DNA of 64,000 nucleotides from Mycobacterium bourgelatii (lineage in GTDB: Bacteria; Actinomycetota; Actinomycetes; Mycobacteriales; Mycobacteriaceae): the NCBI RefSeq assembly GCF_010723575.1, contig NZ_BLKZ01000002.1, positions 434,001 through 498,000 on the forward strand. The letters run 5' to 3'. Under the pieces are notes generated by a model, which worked only from the letters and a program-made list of their open reading frames with translations, had not been told where the DNA came from and did not search any database. The position numbers were made by a program, and so were the translations under genes. Of this stretch, positions 7,661 to 16,732 are shown one piece after another; position 1 is the first letter of the stretch, and every line of letters starts with the position of its first letter.

Positions 7661-8890
7661 ATGAAGTTCTCACTCGAGGCGCTGGGCATGGTCATCCGCG
7701 AGCATCGCGAGGTCAAGGTGCCGAAGATGACTCAGGACGAACTGGGTGCCAAGGCTGGATATAAGAAGGGCGCCAGCGTTTCGATCTCCCGCATCGAGAG
7801 CGGACTGACGCGTCCTGGATCGGACCGATTCGATGCCATCGCCCTCGCGCTGGGACTTAGCCCGGCAGAACTAGAGGCAGAGGCAGCGAAGCGGACTCTC
7901 GAGCTAGCAAAAGAACGCGGTGAACCGCGCGTTGGCGCCGCAGCGGGGTCTGGCGAAGATCGCATTAAGGATCGAATCAAGCGGGTCCAGCACGAAGTAG
8001 AGCGTCGGACTGGCCTCATCACTGAGCTAGGGGACGCGTTCAATACAGCTCATGACCGCGCCCGTGACGACTTTGTCATGAAGTTTGTGGCAATCGCTAG
8101 AGGGATCAACGGCGCGCCCCAGCCGGAACCCGTGGGCCTTGAAGATGATGATGTGACCGAGGATGCACAGGCGCAGGCGAAGTACCGGCTTCGATCGACC
8201 TCCTACGGGGTTAGGTATGCGCTTGCGGGTGGAGCGGGGGGTGCCGTCGCGGGTGCGGCGTTAGGAGGGGCCGCGGCCTACGGCACCTTCATGGCTGCAG
8301 TGTCCTTCGGCACTGCGTCGACCGGCACCGCGATTGGAGGGTTGACCGGAGTTGCTGCCAGCAACGCTGCATTGGCTCTGCTGGGTGGGGGCACGCTTGC
8401 GGCCGGAGGCGCCGGAGTGGCGGGAGGCGCGGCACTACTGGCCGGGATCGTGGCAGCTCCCGCGCTCCTACTGGCGGTTGGTGGTCTGGTCTGGATGGTA
8501 AAGCGCAGCCGCAAGCAGCAGCAACAACTCATGGAGCAGCTCAACGAGGTAGACGCGGAGATTGCCGCCACTCACAGAAGCTTTGAGGCACTGGTGGATA
8601 TCCTTCCTCGTGCCACTGAGATTCTGGATTACGTAGCCGTGCACAGTGGCCATGCGCTCAAACGGTGGGAACGCCGACTTGGATTGCGACCGCTGGATTG
8701 GGATTCAATGTCCCCTGAGGATATACAGCGCTATTACGATTTCAGCGAAGTCGCTGCCGCCCAGCTGGCGGTAGTCAGCATTAACGTTCAAGGCCTGATG
8801 GCCAGTCGCGGTGAGGATCGGGAGAAGCTGATCGAGTTCATCGACGAAGTCCTCACAGAGGCGCAGTCGACTATCGAGTCGCTCGTCTGA
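7661..8890 (+). CDS. XRE-type HTH regulator fused to a glycine-zipper membrane domain
   Basis: 409 residues from the ATG at 7661 (another ATG at 7643 would add six). Residues about 1-65 are an XRE/Cro HTH: MTQDELGAKAGY, ISRIESGLTRPG, FDAIALALGLSPAEL. A charged coiled-coil segment with many Lys/Glu/Arg (KDRIKRVQHEVERR) follows. Residues about 185-285 are alternating Gly/Ala hydrophobic stretches like a glycine-zipper membrane domain (GAGGAVAGAALGGAAAYG, then AGGAGVAGGAALLAGIV). The C-terminal ~120 residues are helical and acidic, ending AQSTIESLV. A DNA-binding domain fused to a pore-like membrane region is unusual; toxin/defence-type functions are possible but not shown. Its GC content is lower than that of its neighbours, consistent with acquisition. 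Confidence 0.7.
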   Translation: MKFSLEALGMVIREHREVKVPKMTQDELGAKAGYKKGASVSISRIESGLTRPGSDRFDAIALALGLSPAELEAEAAKRTLELAKERGEPRVGAAAGSGEDRIKDRIKRVQHEVERRTGLITELGDAFNTAHDRARDDFVMKFVAIARGINGAPQPEPVGLEDDDVTEDAQAQAKYRLRSTSYGVRYALAGGAGGAVAGAALGGAAAYGTFMAAVSFGTASTGTAIGGLTGVAASNAALALLGGGTLAAGGAGVAGGAALLAGIVAAPALLLAVGGLVWMVKRSRKQQQQLMEQLNEVDAEIAATHRSFEALVDILPRATEILDYVAVHSGHALKRWERRLGLRPLDWDSMSPEDIQRYYDFSEVAAAQLAVVSINVQGLMASRGEDREKLIEFIDEVLTEAQSTIESLV

Positions 8891-8979
8891 GGGCGCGACC
8901 GCCGTTTGGCATAGGTGGCGTGGCACAGCAACTATTGCAATGCCAGAACACGAGATCGTGTAGACCCCGGTGATGTGCT

Positions 8980-10949
8980 CTAGACCGTAGTTCCCCCTGG
9001 TTTGGTGATGAGTGTGCCGTGACCTGGGGTTTTGTGTTGTCTGCATGACTACTTGTAGCCCAGGCGGTGGGTGAGGCCGAGTAGTTCGAAGGCGTGGTGT
9101 TGTAGTGCGGTGGGGGTGGTGAATTTGGTGAACGTGGGCATGTCGTCGGCGGGCTGGATGTGGCTGGCGCAGATGGTGGCTAGGTCGGCGAGCAGGCTGG
9201 TGAAGCTGTGCACCGGGGTGTCGTCGGTGGTGCGTTTGCGGGAGGCTTTGGCTAGGGCGGCATCGGAACGTTGAGCGGGGCAACGGGTTGGTGCGTTTGG
9301 CGGCGGCTGCGGGTTTGTCGTGGTCGCGAAACAGCAGGGGCCAGGGCTTGTTTCATGTGCCAGCTGATGTAGTAGGACAGCATGCGTAGGAACATGTGGG
9401 CGCGGACCCGGTCGGCGAGGTGGTGGCGGATGGGTCGCACGTCAAGTTCACTGTTGAGGGTCCGGAAGAAGCGTTCGACGTCTTCGAGTCCCTTGTAGCG
9501 CAACACCACATCGTCACGGCCCAGGGCGGATTTGGGCAGGTTGGTACGCAGCACGTAGATGCCGTCGAGGGCGGCTTCGGCGGCGATGGCGTCTTCGTTG
9601 CGGGTGAAGGTGAATGAGTTGTCGGTGATGGTGATGTGGAAGTGTTTGGCCATCTTGTAGTGGTTGATCACCTTGCCTACCCGTAGCGCGATATCGTCTT
9701 TGCCGCGCAAGGGTCGGCGGGTTCGGGTGGTGGCGTCGGTAATGGCGGTGAGTTGTTTTCGGTGGCGGCCAACAGGTCTTGGCGTTTTGGGTGCGCTTTT
9801 GAGCTAGAGCGGGTTGTGGCAGCAGACCAGGCGTTCGCCGGGATAGTCCGGGGAGTTGATCTCAGCGAGGTCGTGTTCGTCGAACAAGCTCAGCTGCAGG
9901 GCGTCGGCTTGCACAAGGGCCTTGATCTGCGGGGCGCGCAGCGCGGTGATCCAGTCCAGACCGGCAGGGCGTAGTTCCTCGGTGATGCGCGCGCTGGTGA
10001 TCATGCCGCGATCGCCGACAAGGGCCACCCGCGACAGTCCGAACCGGTTTTTCAGCTTATTGATTTGGGCGGTCAACGTTTTCGGGTCAGCGGTGTTGCC
10101 GTCGAACACTTCGATGGCAACCGGTATCCCGGCGGTGGTGGCCAGCAGCCCGTAGACGATCTGCAAACGTCCTTTGACCCCGTCACGGGCGTGTCCGATC
10201 TTGCCCAGGGGGCAGGTGCGGCCCTCAAAGGCCGCCGAGGACACGTCGTAGAGCACTAGGGTGCCATCGTTCAGATGCCGGGCGGCCAGCGCGGTTTCGA
10301 TGGCATCTTTGCGGGCCAGCGCCCAGTCCATCGCCGCGTACAGGTCGTCCTCATCGGCCCCACTGACCCCCAGCACCTCGCCCAGTGAGCTGGTGGCGGT
10401 CTGGGTGCGCAAACCGCGTGCGGTGGCCAGCTTGGATTCCGGGGCGATGACCTGGGCTACCAGCATCGCGGTGACCAGGTCGCGCCGCCGCGATGGTGTC
10501 GCGTCGATGAGATCTTCGACGCCCAGGGTCCGGGCGGTGCCCAGCACTGCGGCCACGTGCCCATGGGGCAGGCTGCGGGAGACCTCAAACGACTCGGCCA
10601 GATCCCGCGTGGCCGGCAGGCCTTTGAGGGCACGCTGTAGCTTTTCCACCTTGCGCTCGGGCCAGTGTGACAAGTTGGCCAGGGTGCGTGTTTTGACTTT
10701 GCCGTTGTCGCGGTAGGACTCCCGCAACAGCACCGCTGGCGGTGACCCACGGTTGGGAACCCGAGTCACGTACATGATTACTTTATATCAACTTATCCGC
10801 GCTATATCTACGATATGCCAAGTTAACACGCCGAGCAATGCCATGCATAATACATGACTACATTAGTACGCCCGCATGAACGCCAAACACCTGCTCACGA
10901 ACAACATCGGGGATTCAGAACCCACTCAGCGGGGGGAACTACGGTCTAG
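8980..10949 (-). mobile_element. Decayed IS1634-like insertion sequence, about 1.97 kb
   Basis: Terminal inverted repeats CTAGACCGTAGTTCCCCC at 8980-8997 and its complement at 10932-10949 bracket a broken IS1634-type transposase. No clear target duplication is visible (left flank TGTGCT, right flank AAGAGC), which fits an old insertion. The 8891-8979 gap before it shows nothing else. Confidence 0.8.
9049..10775 (-). pseudogene. IS1634-family transposase, broken by several frameshifts
   Basis: The N-terminal 323 codons (10775 down to 9804) are intact: YVTRVPNRGSPPAVLLRESY, then VLYDVSSAAFEGR, then VALVGDRGMITSARI (DDE-type core). The frame then hits TAG at the ERLVCCHNPL position. Homology resumes in another frame with KDDIALRVGKVINHYKMAKHF and YKGLEDVERFFRTLNSELDVRPIRHH, shifts again near 9345, and ends with LGLTHRLGYK-stop at 9049. 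At least three indels are needed, so the element cannot make an intact transposase. Confidence 0.85.
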
Positions 10950-11064
10950 AAGAGCATGGCCAGCACTAACGATCCCGCCTGCAGCAAGGGTTTTCGATCG
11001 CCTGAACGATCGGCTGAGCATTCGCTAACCAAGCAGTACCTACCAGCACGCCACCACCCCGGCC

Positions 11065-11117
11065 AGCAGACACAAAATCACCCAATTTCGTTGCTAAAAA
11101 GGTGATTTGCGTCTGCT
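11065..11117. terminator. Long hairpin with AGCAGAC/GTCTGCT ends
   Basis: Left arm AGCAGACACAAAATCACC (11065-11082) pairs with right arm GGTGATTTGCGTCTGCT (11101-11117) around an 18-nt loop, just after the stop of the minus-strand aminotransferase gene. Position and structure suggest a terminator. The same arm ends occur in the hairpin at 55237-55294. The rest of 10950-11064 shows nothing. Confidence 0.55.
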
Positions 11118-11129
11118 CGCAGTAAAAAG

Positions 11130-12326
11130 TTAGCCCAGCGAGGCCAGCGCGCGCACCAACTGGTCGACCTCGGCAGTCGTCGAGTAATGCGCCAACCCGA
11201 CGGTCACCGCGCCGCCGACATCGTTCACACCCAAAACATCGAGCACCCGAGAGCCCTCGTTGCACACCGCCAGAATCCCGTTGTCCGCCAACCGTTGTAC
11301 CACCCGGTCCGCCGGAACATCTTGAAAAGCAAAGCTGATCAACGGGATCCGCGCCTCGGGCCGTCCCAGCAGGATCACCAGCGGCAGCGAGCGCAGCGAG
11401 GACAGCAGATAGTCGAAGACCCGGTTCATGTAGCCGGACGCCGATTGCATCGACAGCGCCAGGCGTTCGCGGCGGCTTCCGCGCGCCGACTCGTCGAGCG
11501 AGGCCAGGTACTCGATGCTGGCGACCACCCCGGCCAACAAGCCGAACTGGTGCACACCGACCTCCAACCGCGCGGGACCGGTCGCATGCGGGTTCGTCGA
11601 CACCGAGCCGAACGTGTTCATCAGCGACGGGTCACGGAACACCATGGCGCCGATCGGCGGGCCGCCCCACCCGACCGCGTTCACCGCCACCACGTCGGCG
11701 TCGGTCTCTTTCATGTCGAACAACCGGTACGGGGCCGCGGCGGTATGGTCGACCACCACCAGGCCGCCGACGTCGTGCACCAGCTTGGTCATCGCGCGCA
11801 GGTCGGTGACGCCGCCCAGCGTTCCGGACGCGGAGGTCACCGCGACCAGCCGCGTCGCTTTGCTGATCAACCCTTCCCACTGCCACGTCGGCAACTCGCC
11901 GGTCTCGATGTCGACCTCTGCCCACTTCACCTTCGCGCCGTAGCGATGCGCCGCCCGCAGCCAGGGCGCGATGTTGGCCTCGTCATCCAGCCGGCTGACG
12001 ATGACCTCGTATCCCAGGCCGGCGCGCGACGAGGACGCCTCTGCCAAAGCCGACAGCAGCACCGCGCGATCGGCACCCAGCACCACCCCGCTGGGATCGG
12101 CATTGACCAGATCGGCCACCGCCTCGCGCGCGGCGTCCAGCACCGCGGCGCTGCGTCGCGCCGACGGATGGGAGCCGATCGCGCTGGCACTGGACCTACG
12201 GAAAGCGGTCGACACGGTCGTGGCGACCGAGTCGGGGATGAGCATGCCGGCCGGGGCGTCGAAGTGCACCCACCCGTCACCCAGAGACGGATGCAAGCCA
12301 CGCACCCGGGCGACGTCGTAACCCAT
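11130..12326 (-). CDS. PLP-dependent class V aminotransferase / cysteine-desulfurase-like protein (Rv3778c type)
   Basis: 398 residues from the ATG at 12326 (AAGGTGG 5 nt upstream); an open frame to 12392 is poor. Class V fold: VDHTAAAPYR in the cofactor region (the usual PLP Asp/His context), VAVTSASGTLGGVTDL in the large domain, and a small domain ending TTAEVDQLVRALASLG. A canonical Lys for the PLP Schiff base is not obvious: the VNAVGWGGPPIGAMVF segment where it is expected has none, as in some non-transaminating paralogs. It occupies the Rv3778c position, divergent from the Rv3779-type gene. The substrate is unknown. Confidence 0.82.
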   Translation of the reverse strand: MGYDVARVRGLHPSLGDGWVHFDAPAGMLIPDSVATTVSTAFRRSSASAIGSHPSARRSAAVLDAAREAVADLVNADPSGVVLGADRAVLLSALAEASSSRAGLGYEVIVSRLDDEANIAPWLRAAHRYGAKVKWAEVDIETGELPTWQWEGLISKATRLVAVTSASGTLGGVTDLRAMTKLVHDVGGLVVVDHTAAAPYRLFDMKETDADVVAVNAVGWGGPPIGAMVFRDPSLMNTFGSVSTNPHATGPARLEVGVHQFGLLAGVVASIEYLASLDESARGSRRERLALSMQSASGYMNRVFDYLLSSLRSLPLVILLGRPEARIPLISFAFQDVPADRVVQRLADNGILAVCNEGSRVLDVLGVNDVGGAVTVGLAHYSTTAEVDQLVRALASLG

Positions 12327-12456
12327 GGAAGCCACCTTAGAGCTTTCGCAATTTCGCAAATTGGTGACGTTGGTATGAGGAGCCCCTGACATTTCCCGAC
12401 GGTGCCAGTCGTTCGGGCTACGCGAGCCAGGTCACCCGGGCAGCCATACTAGTCGA

Positions 12457-14430
12457 GTGAGCTTAGGGTTCGGAACGCTGATCGCATTGATATTGCTGAT
12501 CGCGCCGGGTGCGATTGTTGCGCGGATTGCGCAGCTCAGTTGGCCTATCGCCATCGCCGCGGGGCCGCCGCTGACCTATGGCGTGGTGGCGTTGGCCATC
12601 GTTCCCTACGGTGCGCTCGGCATCCCCTGGAACGGGTGGACCGCGCTGGCCGCATTGGCCGTCATTTGTGTCATCGCTCTCGCTTTGCAGCTGCTGCTGG
12701 ACCGCTTCCGGGACACCGAGGCCGAGGCGCGCGGCGTCTCCCCCTGGCCAGCGCTCACCGTCGCGGGCGGCGTGATCCTGGGCGTAGTGCTCATCGGTTG
12801 GGCGGCCTGGACCGGCATCCCGCACTGGCAATCCATCCCCAGCACGTGGGACGCGGTGTGGCACGCCAACACCGTGCGCTGGATCCTGGACACCGGCCAG
12901 GCGTCGCCGACCCACATGGGCGAGCTGCGCAATGTCGAAACCCACGCGCTGCTGTACTACCCCTCGGTGTTTCACGCCCTGACCGCGGTGCTGTGCCAAC
13001 TCACCGGGGCGGCGGCCACCACCGGCTACACCCTGACCTCACTGGCTGCGGCTATCTGGCTGTTTCCGGTCAGCGCGGCCGTTCTCGCCTGGCAAGTGCT
13101 GCGCAGGCACACCACCGAGTGGCGCACCGCGGGAGTGGCGGCCACGGCCGCGGCGCTCTCCGCATCGTTCACCGCGGTGCCCTACGTCGAGTTCGACACC
13201 GCCGCGATGCCCAACCTGGCGGCCTACGGCGTTGCCGTGCCGACGATGGCGTTGATCGCCTCGACACCGCGGCATCGCGACCGGATTCCGGTGGCGATCC
13301 TGGCTTTGGTCGGCGTCTTCTCGGTGCACATCACCGGCGGCATGGTCGTCATGCTGTTGCTGGCCGGGTGGTGGCTGTTCGAGGCGCTTTGGCGTCCGGT
13401 GCGTTCCCGCGTGAGCGACGTGCTCACCCTGGCCGGTGTCGCGGTGGCGGCCGGGCTGATCCTGTTACCGCAGTTCCTGTGCGTGACCAAGCAGGAAGAC
13501 ATCATCGCCGGACATTCCTTCCTGACCTACCTGAGCAAGCGGAGGGGGATCTTCGACGCGGTCTTCCAGCACTCCCGCCACCTCAACGACTTCCCGGTCC
13601 AGTACGGCCTGACCGCCCTCGCGGTGATCGGCGGCATCGTCCTGCTGGTCAAGAAGATCTGGTGGCCGCTGGCGGTGTGGGCGCTGCTGATCGTCGTCAA
13701 CGTCAACGCGGGCACACCCCTGGGCGGACCGGTCGAACGGGTCGCCAGCGCGATCGGCGAGTTCTTCTACAACGATCCCCGACGGGTCGCTGCCGCCACG
13801 ACGCTCATCCTCACGTCCGGGGCGGGACTCGGTTTGTTCGTGGTGGTTGCGTTGGTGGTGGCGGCGGCGAAGGCGCTCAGCGCCCGTTTCAGACCGCTGC
13901 CGGCGTCCGTTTGGGCGCCGGCGACGGCAGCGTTACTCGTGGGCGCCTGCGTGATCAGCGCCTGGCACTACTTCCCACGGCACCAGTTCTTGTTCGGCGA
14001 CAAGTACGACTCGGTCATGATCAACGACCAGGATCTCCGAGCCATGGCCTACCTGGCGACGTTGCCGGGTGCGCGCGACACCACGATCGGCAATTCCAAC
14101 GTCGACGGCACCGCCTGGATGTACGCGGTTGCGGGCCTACACCCGTTGTGGACGCACTACGACTACCCCGTGCAGGCCGGCCCCGGCTACCACCGCTATA
14201 TCTTCTGGGCTTACGCCAGCAAGGGCGATGCCGACCCACGGGTCGTCGAGGCAATCAAGGCGCTCAATATCCGCTACGTATTGGCCAGCGGCCCGACGGT
14301 CAGGGGTTTCAAGATTCCAGACGGGCTAGTCTCACTGAACAAGTCGCCGTACTGGGCCATGATCTACGACAACGGCGGCGCACAGATTTACGAGTGGCGC
14401 GGCAAAGGCTCTCCTGCGTCTACCCCGTAA
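12457..14430 (+). CDS. Polytopic membrane protein of the Rv3779 type, probable glycosyltransferase-like
   Basis: 657 residues from a GTG at 12457. About twelve or more hydrophobic segments fill residues 1-490, followed by an extracytoplasmic C-terminal domain (DSVMINDQDLRAMAYLATLP, WTHYDYPVQAGPGYHRYIFW). The layout (DUF6541) resembles GT-C glycosyltransferases. The M. tuberculosis counterpart Rv3779 has been linked to polyprenyl-phospho-mannose synthesis. It sits divergent from the Rv3778c-type gene and 9 bp before bpa, at the head of the cell-wall galactan export/initiation cluster, so a role with polyprenol-linked sugars in the plasma membrane is likely. Confidence 0.82.
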   Translation: MSLGFGTLIALILLIAPGAIVARIAQLSWPIAIAAGPPLTYGVVALAIVPYGALGIPWNGWTALAALAVICVIALALQLLLDRFRDTEAEARGVSPWPALTVAGGVILGVVLIGWAAWTGIPHWQSIPSTWDAVWHANTVRWILDTGQASPTHMGELRNVETHALLYYPSVFHALTAVLCQLTGAAATTGYTLTSLAAAIWLFPVSAAVLAWQVLRRHTTEWRTAGVAATAAALSASFTAVPYVEFDTAAMPNLAAYGVAVPTMALIASTPRHRDRIPVAILALVGVFSVHITGGMVVMLLLAGWWLFEALWRPVRSRVSDVLTLAGVAVAAGLILLPQFLCVTKQEDIIAGHSFLTYLSKRRGIFDAVFQHSRHLNDFPVQYGLTALAVIGGIVLLVKKIWWPLAVWALLIVVNVNAGTPLGGPVERVASAIGEFFYNDPRRVAAATTLILTSGAGLGLFVVVALVVAAAKALSARFRPLPASVWAPATAALLVGACVISAWHYFPRHQFLFGDKYDSVMINDQDLRAMAYLATLPGARDTTIGNSNVDGTAWMYAVAGLHPLWTHYDYPVQAGPGYHRYIFWAYASKGDADPRVVEAIKALNIRYVLASGPTVRGFKIPDGLVSLNKSPYWAMIYDNGGAQIYEWRGKGSPASTP

Positions 14431-14439
14431 ATAACGAGG

Positions 14440-15009
14440 ATGGTGATTGGGTTGACTTCGGGCAGCGATGACCCCGATATGGACGACGTCGAGGTCATCG
14501 GCGGCGTCGATCCCAGGCTGCTGGCGCTCCGTGCCGGCAACGATGCGGACGCCGAGGACGACGAGGACGTCGAGGAGCGCTCACTGACCGACCTGGTCGA
14601 GCAGCCCGCAAAGGTGATGCGGATCGGCACGATGATCAAGCAGTTGCTGGAGGAGGTTCGCGCCGCGCCGCTCGACGAAGCCAGCCGTACCCGGCTGCGC
14701 GACATTCACGCGACCAGCATCCGCGAGCTCGAAGACGGACTGGCGCCGGAACTGCGGGAAGAACTCGAGCGTCTGACGCTGCCGTTCAGCGAGGACGTGG
14801 CGCCGACGGACGCGGAGCTGCGCATCGCCCAGGCACAATTGGTCGGCTGGTTGGAGGGGCTGTTCCACGGCATCCAGACCGCGCTGTTCGCTCAGCAGAT
14901 GGCCGCCCGCGCGCAGCTCGAGCAGATGCGCCAGGGGGCATTGCCGCCGGGGTTGGGTAAACCGGGTCACGGTCACCACGGTTCCCACGGCACGGGACAG
15001 TACCTGTAA
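14440..15009 (+). CDS. bpa: Bacterial proteasome activator Bpa (Rv3780)
   Basis: 189 residues with the helical-bundle core VEQPAKVMRIGTMIKQLLEE, then SIRELEDGLAPELREEL, then LVGWLEGLFHGIQTALFAQQ. It ends in GTGQYL; the terminal GQYL motif docks into pockets on the alpha ring of the 20S proteasome and opens the gate without ATP. The N-terminus is acidic (DPDMDDVEVIGG). It is about 11 residues longer than the M. tuberculosis protein because of an acidic insertion before SLTDLVEQ. It lies 9 bp downstream of the Rv3779-type gene and 3 bp before the ABC ATPase gene, so it is probably co-transcribed. Confidence 0.95.
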   Translation: MVIGLTSGSDDPDMDDVEVIGGVDPRLLALRAGNDADAEDDEDVEERSLTDLVEQPAKVMRIGTMIKQLLEEVRAAPLDEASRTRLRDIHATSIRELEDGLAPELREELERLTLPFSEDVAPTDAELRIAQAQLVGWLEGLFHGIQTALFAQQMAARAQLEQMRQGALPPGLGKPGHGHHGSHGTGQYL

Positions 15010-15012
15010 GCC

Positions 15013-15825
15013 GTGTCGACCGGGCCTCACATCGTGACCCGCGATGCGTGGGTCGAGTTTCCGATCTTCGACGCCAAGTCGCGGTCCCTGAAGAAGGCCG
15101 TCCTGGGCAAGGCGGGCGGCACGATCGGACGCAACAGCTCCAACGTGGTTGTCATCGAGGCGTTGCGCGACATCACCATGGAGCTCAACCTCGGCGATCG
15201 CGTCGGCCTGGTTGGACACAACGGCGCCGGCAAGTCCACCCTGCTGCGGCTGCTCTCAGGTATCTACGAACCGACCCGGGGCTGGGCGAAGGTCACCGGG
15301 CGGGTGGCGCCGGTCTTCGACCTTGGGGTCGGCATGGATCCCGAGATCTCCGGCTTCGAGAACATCATCATCCGCGGCCTGTTTCTGGGACAGACCCGCA
15401 AGCAGATGCTGAGCAAGGTGGATGAGATCGCCGAATTCACCGAGCTGGGCGAGTACCTGTCGATGCCGCTGCGCACCTACTCCACCGGCATGCGGGTGCG
15501 GCTGGCCATGGGGGTCGTCACCAGCATCGACCCCGAGATCTTGTTGCTCGACGAAGGTATCGGCGCGGTGGACGCCGAGTTCCTGAAGAAGGCGCAGTCG
15601 CGCCTGCAGAGCCTGGTCGAGCGCTCCGGAATCCTGGTGTTCGCCAGCCACTCCAACGAGTTCCTGGCCCGGCTGTGCCGAACCGCGATGTGGATCGACC
15701 ACGGCACCATCAAGCTCACCGGCGGCATCGAAGATGTGGTCCGTGCCTACGAGGGTGAGGATGCGGCCCGGCACGTCCGCGAAGTGCTGGCCGAGACACA
15801 GGGCACTGCCGCTCCGAATGAGTGA
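15013..15825 (+). CDS. ABC exporter ATP-binding subunit (Wzt-like, Rv3781)
   Basis: 270 residues from a GTG at 15013. Walker A GHNGAGKST, Q-loop region FDLGVGMDPE, ABC signature YSTGMRVRLA, Walker B EILLLDEGIGAVD and H-loop FASHSNEF are all present. This is the polysaccharide/O-antigen export (Wzt) subfamily without a C-terminal glycan-binding domain. With the permease at 16729 it is predicted to flip lipid-linked galactan across the plasma membrane. Its stop overlaps the ATG of glfT1 by 8 nt, so the three genes are translationally linked. Confidence 0.92.
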   Translation: MSTGPHIVTRDAWVEFPIFDAKSRSLKKAVLGKAGGTIGRNSSNVVVIEALRDITMELNLGDRVGLVGHNGAGKSTLLRLLSGIYEPTRGWAKVTGRVAPVFDLGVGMDPEISGFENIIIRGLFLGQTRKQMLSKVDEIAEFTELGEYLSMPLRTYSTGMRVRLAMGVVTSIDPEILLLDEGIGAVDAEFLKKAQSRLQSLVERSGILVFASHSNEFLARLCRTAMWIDHGTIKLTGGIEDVVRAYEGEDAARHVREVLAETQGTAAPNE

Positions 15826-16732
15826 ATCCGTCTTCGCCGTCGTGGTGACCCACCGGCGTCCCGAGGAACTGGCCCGTTCGTTGGAGATGCTAACCGCGCA
15901 GACCCGGGCGCCGGACCGCTTGATCGTCATCGACAACGACGACTCCGGCGACAGCCGCATCCACGACTTGGTTGCCGCGCAGCAGATCACCTCCATCTAT
16001 CTGAACTCACGCCGAAACCTCGGTGGCGCAGGCGGTTTCGCCCTCGGCATGCTGCTGGCGCTGGCGCACGGCGCGACCTGGATCTGGCTGGCCGACGACG
16101 ACGGACGCCCACAGGACCCGAAGGTGCTCGAGACCCTGCTGGCGTGCGCCAAGAAGCACGACCTGGCCGAGGTGTCGCCGATGGTGTGCAACATCGACGA
16201 CCCGGATCAGCTGGCGTTCCCGCTGCGACGCGGCCTGGTATGGCGCCGGCGGGCCAGCGAACTGCGCACCGAGCCGGGCCAGGACCTGCTGCCCGGCATC
16301 GCCTCGCTGTTCAACGGCGCGCTGTTCCGTGCGTCGACGTTGGAAGCGGTGGGCGTCCCGGACCTGCGCCTGTTCATCCGCGGCGACGAGGTCGAGATGC
16401 ACCGTCGTCTGGTCCGCTCCGGCCTGCCGTTCGGCACCTGCCTGGACGCGGTCTACCTACATCCGTGCGGTTCCGACGAGTTCAAGCCGATCCTGGGCGG
16501 GCGAATGCACACCCAATACCCCGACGACCCCGGCAAGCGCTTCTTCACCTACCGCAACCGGGGCTACGTGTTGTCGCAACCAGGTCTGCGGAAATTGCTG
16601 CCGCAGGAATGGGTGCGGTTCGGCTGGTTCTTCCTGGTAACCCGCCGCGACCCCAAGGGCCTACTGGAGTGGATCCGGTTGCGCCGCTTGGGACGCCGCG
16701 AAATCTTCACCAAGCCCGGAGGGTCCTCATGA
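15818..16732 (+). CDS. glfT1: Galactofuranosyltransferase GlfT1 (Rv3782)
   Basis: 304 residues, equal to the M. tuberculosis length. GT-A fold, GT2 family: N-terminal FAVVVTHRRPEELARSLEML, LIVIDNDDSGD, then WIWLADDDGRPQDP with the DDD metal motif, and FIRGDEVEMHRRL as the likely base region. It adds the first two galactofuranose residues to decaprenyl-PP-GlcNAc-Rha on the cytoplasmic side, priming galactan synthesis. The ATG at 15818 lies inside the end of the ATPase gene, and the stop overlaps the permease ATG (ATGA). Confidence 0.94.
   Translation: MSESVFAVVVTHRRPEELARSLEMLTAQTRAPDRLIVIDNDDSGDSRIHDLVAAQQITSIYLNSRRNLGGAGGFALGMLLALAHGATWIWLADDDGRPQDPKVLETLLACAKKHDLAEVSPMVCNIDDPDQLAFPLRRGLVWRRRASELRTEPGQDLLPGIASLFNGALFRASTLEAVGVPDLRLFIRGDEVEMHRRLVRSGLPFGTCLDAVYLHPCGSDEFKPILGGRMHTQYPDDPGKRFFTYRNRGYVLSQPGLRKLLPQEWVRFGWFFLVTRRDPKGLLEWIRLRRLGRREIFTKPGGSS

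Noticed and set aside
11187..12389. 400-residue plus-strand ORF opposite the Rv3778c-type gene
   Set aside because: His/Arg/Gln-rich antisense frame with no domain; the minus strand encodes a class V aminotransferase-like fold.
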